Assembly: GCA_026414125.1 (NCBI GenBank)
Contig: JAOAJQ010000033.1
Span: 1-9,789, forward strand
Source of the DNA: Thermoproteota archaeon
Lineage (GTDB): Archaea; Thermoproteota; EX4484-205; JAAOZP01
Reading direction: 5' to 3'
DNA length: 9,789 bases
Below, in pieces: positions 6,023-9,789 of this stretch. The translations under genes were made by a program, and so were the position numbers. The first letter of the stretch is position 1. The number at the start of each line of letters is the position of its first letter. The notes below the pieces were generated by a model. The model saw nothing but the letters and a program-made list of their open reading frames with translations. It made no database searches and was not told where the DNA came from.

Positions 6023-6155
6023 GCTTTATTTAATTCTTCGAGCGATCTTACCGAAGAATTTTTCTTAAAGCTAATCCGTCGTTTTTGCCGGCTTACCGTT
6101 TCTTAAACCGGTTTTCTATCGCAGGACGAAAAAGTAGATAGAGATTAATACTCCT
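6023..6155. other. Intergenic region between adk and aIF5B
   Basis: This gap of about 130 bases separates the ribosomal operon from aIF5B. It holds the hairpin and T run at 6032-6065, a perfect 10-base palindrome AAACCGGTTT at 6105-6114, and AT-rich TATA candidates (TCTTAAAC at 6101-6108, ATTAATA at 6144-6150). ATTAATA would put a transcript start near 6173, just upstream of the ATG at 6189. No coding sequence or tRNA-like fold was seen. Confidence 0.5.
6032..6065 (+). terminator. Hairpin plus T run ending the ribosomal/adk operon
   Basis: AATTCTTCG at 6032-6040 and CGAAGAATT at 6052-6060 are exact 9-base reverse complements with an 11-base loop, and the second arm runs into TTTTT at 6059-6063 followed by CTT. 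It lies 10 bases after the adk stop. Archaeal termination depends mainly on the T run; the stem may add to it or protect the transcript 3' end. Confidence 0.5.
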
Positions 6156-6173
6156 GTGGCTTCAATGTCTCAA

Positions 6174-6178
6174 GGGTG
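6174..6178 (+). promoter_or_regulatory. SD-like GGGTG that decides the aIF5B start
   Basis: GGGTG lies 10 bases before the ATG at 6189, the same spacing as the L7Ae SD. The two earlier in-frame starts (GTG 6156, ATG 6165) have no SD. This favours 6189 as the initiation codon. Confidence 0.4.
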
Positions 6179-6188
6179 CAGTAAGCAG

Positions 6189-7958
6189 ATGGGTGTTAGA
6201 GAGCCTATAGTGGTTGTGCTAGGGCATGTTGATAGCGGTAAGACTTCTCTCCTAGATAAGATACGAGGCACCTTCGTCGCGATGAGGGAGGCTGGCGGCA
6301 TCACTCAACACGTGGGAGCAAGCCTAATTCCGGCTGAAGTAATAGTCAGGGTTGCTAAAACGCTTAACATAAGGCTTGAGGAAAAACTCAAGGTTCCAGG
6401 CATACTTTTTATCGACACCCCTGGCCACGAGGCTTTCGTAAACCTTAGGAGGAGAGGAGGATCCATAGCTGACTTCGCCATCCTCGTGATAGACTTGGTT
6501 AAGGGGGTTGAGCCTCAGACTGTAGAGTCCCTAGATATTCTTAGGGCTAGAAGGACCCCTTTTCTAATCGCGGCTAATAAGGTTGACCTTCTTCCAGGAT
6601 GGAGACCTCAAGGGTCTTTAAGCTTGCTTCAATCACTCTCCAAGCAGGATGACAGGGTTAAGCGCAGTCTAGACGAGCATCTCTACAGGATAATCGGGGA
6701 TCTTTCAACAATTGGCTTCAGGTCAGACAGGTTCGACAGGCTGACGGATTTCAGGAGGAATGTTGCCATAGTGCCTGTTAGCGCGTTAACAGGAGAAGGA
6801 GTCTCAGAGCTTATAGCTGTCTTAATAGGGCTCGTCCAACAGTTTCTGATAAGCAGTCTCGAATATACTGAGGGTCCTGCTAGGGGCGTTGTACTTGAGG
6901 TTGTTGAGGAGACGGGGATGGGTACTACTGTAAACGCTGTTATTTTCGACGGTGTACTGAGGAGTAATGACACTATTGTGCTGATGGGATTGAACAAGCC
7001 GATTGTCACTAGGGTGAGGGCCCTACTCATGCCTAAGCCTCTTGACGAGATGAGGGATCCGAGAGACAGGTTTAACCAGGTTGATGAGGTCAGACCTTCC
7101 GCAGGTGTCAAGATTGTTGCACCAAACCTGGAGGATGCTCTCCCAGGCTCCCCGCTTATAGTCGCTTCCGGGAACGTTGAGGAGGCTGTTGAAAAAATCA
7201 AGTCTGAAGTGGAGTCAATAAGGATTAAAAGCAGCGACGAGGGGGTCGTTGTTAAGGCGGATACGCTGGGCTCTCTCGAAGCCATAGTGGGGGAGCTTGA
7301 GAAAAAAAGTATTCCAGTCAGGCTTGGAGACTTAGGCCCTGTTTCCGAGAGGGACGTTATTGAAGCATCGATTTCTTCGAAAGACCCGACGCTCAGGGTT
7401 CTGCTAGCCTTCAATGTTAAACTGATGCCTGAAGCGGCTGAGGAGGCTCGGAGGAGGAACATACCTGTTTTCCAGGGCAGGATCATCTACAGGCTGATCG
7501 AAGAGTTTTCAGAGTGGCGTAGGCGGGAGAAGCAGAGGGAGGCAAGTATGCAGCTCGAGCAACTCACACTCCCTGGCAGGATTAGAATCCTGCCGGCATA
7601 CGTGTTTAGAAGGAGTAAGCCCGCTATAGTTGGTGTTAAGGTTGAGGCGGGAGGTATAAAGCCGGGTTACCCTTTGATCAACACTGAAGGTGAGAAAATA
7701 GGAGTGATTGAGCAGATTCAGAAGGAGGGTAAGAGTGTTCCCAAGGCTGAGGCTGGGGAGGAGGTTGCGATCTCCATACCTGAGGCAATAGTGGGCAGAA
7801 ACCTAAAGGAGGACGATGTTCTTCTCGTTGACGTTCCCAGTAGGGATGCTTCCCTTATAAACAGGGTTTTCAAAGACCAGTTGGAGCCTCATTATCTTCA
7901 GGCTTTGGAGGAGGTCGCTAGGCTTAAGAGGAAGGAAAACCCGTTCTACGGTTTATAG
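6189..7958 (+). CDS. infB: Translation initiation factor aIF5B (IF-2 homologue)
   Basis: Ribosome-dependent GTPase that promotes subunit joining in archaeal initiation, homologous to eukaryotic eIF5B and bacterial IF2. From ATG 6189 it has 589 residues, the usual archaeal size, and opens MGVREPIVVVLGHV, with the short lead-in typical of the family. Numbering here is from that ATG. G1 is GHVDSGKT at 12-19, followed by switch region GGITQHVGAS, G3 DTPGHE at 76-81, G4 NKVD at 130-133, and G5 SALTGEG near 202-208. Domain II beta-barrel blocks follow (GVVLEVVEETGMGTT), then domain III (SSDEGVVVKADTLGSLEAI) and domain IV (YVFRRSKPAIVGVKV, GYPLINTEGEKIG). The usual His in DHGKT is Ser, as eukaryotic members also vary there. 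GTG 6156 and ATG 6165 are possible but less supported starts. It follows the ribosomal cluster, a conserved archaeal order. Confidence 0.95.
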   Translation: MGVREPIVVVLGHVDSGKTSLLDKIRGTFVAMREAGGITQHVGASLIPAEVIVRVAKTLNIRLEEKLKVPGILFIDTPGHEAFVNLRRRGGSIADFAILVIDLVKGVEPQTVESLDILRARRTPFLIAANKVDLLPGWRPQGSLSLLQSLSKQDDRVKRSLDEHLYRIIGDLSTIGFRSDRFDRLTDFRRNVAIVPVSALTGEGVSELIAVLIGLVQQFLISSLEYTEGPARGVVLEVVEETGMGTTVNAVIFDGVLRSNDTIVLMGLNKPIVTRVRALLMPKPLDEMRDPRDRFNQVDEVRPSAGVKIVAPNLEDALPGSPLIVASGNVEEAVEKIKSEVESIRIKSSDEGVVVKADTLGSLEAIVGELEKKSIPVRLGDLGPVSERDVIEASISSKDPTLRVLLAFNVKLMPEAAEEARRRNIPVFQGRIIYRLIEEFSEWRRREKQREASMQLEQLTLPGRIRILPAYVFRRSKPAIVGVKVEAGGIKPGYPLINTEGEKIGVIEQIQKEGKSVPKAEAGEEVAISIPEAIVGRNLKEDDVLLVDVPSRDASLINRVFKDQLEPHYLQALEEVARLKRKENPFYGL

Positions 7959-8003
7959 TGTAAAAACCCTAAACAAACTTATGCTTAAACGTGTTTTCAG
8001 ATA

Positions 8004-8018
8004 TTGAAGGGCCTTCAA
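8004..8018. promoter_or_regulatory. 15-bp dyad upstream of the S6e promoter
   Basis: TTGAAGG-G-CCTTCAA is a perfect 7-base inverted repeat around a single base, 13 bases upstream of the S6e TATA box. No T run follows, so it looks more like a transcription-factor site than a terminator. The regulator is unknown. Part of it recurs upstream of fni (see findings). Confidence 0.4.
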
Positions 8019-8031
8019 GCCTCAGGTAATG

Positions 8032-8039
8032 TTTTAATA
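8032..8039 (+). promoter_or_regulatory. TATA box of S6e (probably leaderless)
   Basis: TTTTAATA is centred about 28 bases before the S6e ATG, the distance expected when transcription begins at or within a few bases of the start codon. No SD precedes the ATG, which agrees with leaderless initiation. Confidence 0.55.
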
Positions 8040-8063
8040 CTGGTTTAACAGACATACTGCTGC

Positions 8064-8408
8064 ATGCCGCCTGAATTCAAACTATGCATCTCCGATCCCA
8101 AGAGTGGTAAAACCGAGTCTGTTAAGCTGGAGGGGAGCAATGCTTTCCCTCTGCTCGGCTTAAAGATAGGGAGTATTGTAGATGGTTCTCTTGCCGGTAA
8201 GCCTGGGGTTAAGCTGATGATAACCGGGGGTTCAGACAGGTCTGGCATACCGATGGTTTCCTCAGTGCAGGGCGGTGTTAAGAAGGAGATATGGGTTAAG
8301 AAGAAGACTGTCGTCGGCGAAACAAGGAGGAAAATGCTGGTTAGGGGAAACCAGATTTCTGAAGAGATTTACCAGATTAACATGAAGATAATAACTGGGG
8401 AAGCATGA
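8064..8408 (+). CDS. rps6e: Ribosomal protein S6e
   Basis: Small-subunit ribosomal protein of archaea and eukaryotes; archaeal forms lack the phosphorylated C-terminal tail of eukaryotic S6. The 114 residues are slightly short for the archaeal family (about 115-130). Blocks seen: FKLCISDPKSGKTESVKLEG at the N-terminus, LLGLKIGSIVDGSLAGKPG, KLMITGGSDRSGIPM, and the C-terminal block TRRKMLVRGNQISEEIYQIN. The segment between GIPM and TRRK, usually Gly/Arg-rich, is compact here (QGGVKKEIWVKKK). ATG at 8064 is chosen because it lies four residues before the conserved FKLxISDP and about 28 bases after a TATA box. Its stop is 84 bases before aIF2 gamma, which has a TATA box of its own, so the two may be transcribed both together and separately. 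Confidence 0.95.
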   Translation: MPPEFKLCISDPKSGKTESVKLEGSNAFPLLGLKIGSIVDGSLAGKPGVKLMITGGSDRSGIPMVSSVQGGVKKEIWVKKKTVVGETRRKMLVRGNQISEEIYQINMKIITGEA

Positions 8409-8445
8409 AAACGAGGGTTATGATGCACCGGGCTCTAAAACATTG

Positions 8446-8453
8446 TATTTAAA
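8446..8453 (+). promoter_or_regulatory. TATA box of aIF2 gamma
   Basis: TATTTAAA in the 84-base gap after S6e predicts a transcript start near 8476-8480 and a leader of about 15 bases. That leader would hold only GGTG (8481-8484) as a weak SD, 8 bases before the ATG. A second AT-rich element, ATTATAAG at 8455-8462, lies close by. Confidence 0.5.
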
Positions 8454-8492
8454 GATTATAAGTAGGCTTACCCGCTCTACGGTGTCAAGAAC

Positions 8493-9785
8493 ATGCCGCA
8501 GCCAGACAGTTCCGCGAGGACGGTCGTTCACGATTCCAGTAAAGAAATAGATACTTATAAACGTATTCAACCATGTCTAAATTTAGGAACTTTGGGTCAT
8601 GTAGACCATGGGAAGACCACTCTCGTTCAAGCCATTACAGGCGTCTGGACCGCTAAACACAGTGACGAACTTAAAAGGGGTATAACGATAAAGCTTGGCT
8701 ACGCTAACTTCAGCGTTTTCCAATGTCCGAAGTGTCCGCCACCCTACAACTTCGTGACGACCGCTAGATGCTCATGCGGTTCCGAGACTGTCTTCCAGAG
8801 GAAGATAAGCTTCGTGGACTCGCCTGGCCACGAGATATTAATGACGACAATGCTGAGCGGCGCCGCTGTCATGGATGCCGCAATACTAGTGATTGGCGCG
8901 GATGAGGTTTGTCCGCAGCCCCAGACCTATGAGCATCTCCTGGCTGCTGAGATAATGGGTATTAAGAGGCTGATCGTCGTCCAGAATAAGATCGACATAG
9001 TTTCTAGGGAGAGAGCCTTGAAAAACCTGGAGGAGATTAAGAGTTTTCTATCTGAAACAAGGTTCGCCGAGGCCACCATAATACCCATGTCTGCGCAACA
9101 CAAGGTTAACGTGGACGTATTGCTTTACGTTATTCAGAAGGAGGTTCCTACGCCGGTTTTCGACCTAAGTTCTCCGGCAAGGATGATCGTCATAAGGTCT
9201 TTCGACGTTAACAGGCCTGGCACTCCAGTCAGTGATATGCGCGGCGGAATACTGGGAGGCTCAATCATCAGGGGGGAGATAAGGGTTGGCGACGAGATTG
9301 AAATACTGCCAGGCCTCAGGGTTAAGAAGGATGACACTGTTGAAACCATACCGCTTATTGCTGAAGTGGTCTCAGTTGGCTTCGACAACGTTTTCGTCGA
9401 AAGCGTTAGAAGCGGGGGCCTCGTCGGAATTGGAACAACTCTCGACCCTTCTCTGACTAAGAACGACCTGCTGGTTGGAAGCCTTGCCGGCAAGCCTGGA
9501 ACGCTGCCGCCTGTTACAAGAAGCATTACCCTAGAGTACAGCATGTTTGAAAGAGTGGTGGGCGTCAGGGGCCTTGTGAAGACGGAACCCATCCGCGTCG
9601 GGGAAGTTTTGAATATTAATGTTGGTTCAGCTTTAACACAGGCCGTCGTGAAGGATGTGAAGGATAACAGGATTACCTTAAGCCTTAAGATGCCTGTTTG
9701 CGCTGAGAAGAGTCAGAGGGTTGCTGTAAGCAGGCTTGTGGAGAGGCGTTGGAGGCTCATCGGTCACGGTGTGCTTGTTGGTTGA
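8493..9785 (+). CDS. eif2g: Translation initiation factor aIF2, gamma subunit
   Basis: GTPase subunit of the aIF2 heterotrimer, which carries Met-tRNAi to the small ribosomal subunit. The 430 residues give the full three-domain protein. G1 is GHVDHGKT at 35-42; switch 1 is DELKRGITIKLGYA at 58-71. A zinc knuckle follows with Cys78, Cys81, Cys93 and Cys95 (CPKC and CSC). G3 is DSPGHE at 109-114, then EVCPQPQTYEH, G4 NKID at 165-168, and G5 near SAQHKVNVD. Domains II and III follow (RSFDVNRPGT, GGILGGSIIRGEI, VGSLAGKPGTLPP, RRWRLIGHGVL at the C-terminus). The lead before YKRIQPCLNLG is about 15-20 residues longer than usual; no ATG, GTG or TTG lies between 8493 and the P loop, so ATG 8493 stands. 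The TGA stop at 9783-9785 overlaps an ATG at 9785, a likely start of the next gene. Confidence 0.97.
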   Translation: MPQPDSSARTVVHDSSKEIDTYKRIQPCLNLGTLGHVDHGKTTLVQAITGVWTAKHSDELKRGITIKLGYANFSVFQCPKCPPPYNFVTTARCSCGSETVFQRKISFVDSPGHEILMTTMLSGAAVMDAAILVIGADEVCPQPQTYEHLLAAEIMGIKRLIVVQNKIDIVSRERALKNLEEIKSFLSETRFAEATIIPMSAQHKVNVDVLLYVIQKEVPTPVFDLSSPARMIVIRSFDVNRPGTPVSDMRGGILGGSIIRGEIRVGDEIEILPGLRVKKDDTVETIPLIAEVVSVGFDNVFVESVRSGGLVGIGTTLDPSLTKNDLLVGSLAGKPGTLPPVTRSITLEYSMFERVVGVRGLVKTEPIRVGEVLNINVGSALTQAVVKDVKDNRITLSLKMPVCAEKSQRVAVSRLVERRWRLIGHGVLVG

Positions 9786-9789
9786 TGGT
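9785..9789 (+). CDS. Possible start of the next gene (cut by window end)
   Basis: ATGGT at 9785-9789 shares its A with the aIF2 gamma stop (TGATG), the compact junction style also seen elsewhere in this window. In many archaea the next gene encodes a PIN-domain protein of the Fcf1/Utp24 kind, but only one codon and two bases are visible, so the product cannot be identified. Confidence 0.3.

Noticed and set aside
6683..7486. 267-codon open frame on the - strand inside infB
   Set aside because: Ser/Thr-rich shadow of the infB codons with no family motifs; infB is intact across the whole span.
7959..8063. Possible tRNA or small RNA gene in the infB-S6e gap (the other gaps were checked too)
   Set aside because: No cloverleaf arms, T-loop sequence or CCA-compatible acceptor stem was found in any gap; only promoter and dyad elements are visible.
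8462..8480. GTAG/CTAC inverted repeat before aIF2 gamma
   Set aside because: Four-base arms are too short to mean anything, and no T run or conserved context supports a structure.
8180..9520. Identical peptide SLAGKPG in S6e and aIF2 gamma
   Set aside because: Both copies fall in segments normally conserved within their own families, and the DNA around them is not repeated, so this is coincidence.
9134..9592. 152-codon open frame on the - strand inside aIF2 gamma
   Set aside because: Same kind of shadow, lying opposite fully conserved domains II and III.

Overview
The window is archaeal chromosomal DNA, almost entirely genes of central housekeeping. The first 19 bases are not genomic: they are the Tn5/Nextera mosaic end left from library construction. 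Real sequence starts at base 20, and this is probably the end of an assembled contig, likely metagenomic or single-cell. The archaeal assignment rests on eukaryote-like ribosomal proteins (L7Ae, S28e, L24e, S6e), aIF5B and aIF2 gamma, an archaeal-type glutamyl-tRNA synthetase, type 2 IPP isomerase, TATA-box promoters, and a mix of apparently leaderless and Shine-Dalgarno-led genes. All genes are on the + strand, base composition is near balanced by eye, and Arg is mostly AGG/AGA. An uncultivated member of the Thermoproteota (TACK) side is plausible, but I cannot place it more precisely.

Layout. Bases 20-2764 and on to 4485 form an isoprenoid-plus-tRNA-charging block: a 5'-truncated MEMO-family gene, mevalonate kinase (TTG start), a 93-base gap with a promoter, type 2 isopentenyl-diphosphate isomerase, and glutamyl-tRNA synthetase joined to it by an ATGA overlap. 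Isopentenyl phosphate kinase, which often sits with these genes in archaea, is not here. Bases 4486-6022 form a ribosomal operon: L7Ae, S28e, L24e and adenylate kinase, tightly packed or overlapping, with a TATA box and an SD before L7Ae and a hairpin-plus-T-run after adenylate kinase. Bases 6023-7958 hold aIF5B. Bases 8064-9785 hold S6e and the gamma subunit of aIF2, each with its own TATA-like box, and the window ends on a possible ATG of the next gene.

How the genes work together. Mevalonate kinase and IPP isomerase supply the C5 units for archaeal ether lipids. The rest makes or drives the ribosome: aIF2 gamma (initiator tRNA delivery), aIF5B (subunit joining), four ribosomal proteins and Glu-tRNA synthesis. 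Adenylate kinase balances AMP/ADP/ATP.

The most interesting points are these. (1) The L24e gene has no ATG, GTG or TTG start ahead of its zinc-finger cysteines; the best start is an ACG at 5157 with a well-placed SD, or else there is a one-base insertion. Ordinary gene finders would miss or truncate it. (2) A bacterial-type zinc-LID adenylate kinase sits in the slot usually held by nucleoside diphosphate kinase. (3) A 15-base dyad lies just upstream of the S6e TATA box, and part of it recurs (13 of 15 bases) directly before the IPP isomerase start. I found no mobile element, CRISPR array, tRNA, rRNA or defence system. I do not see a wholly new biological system here.
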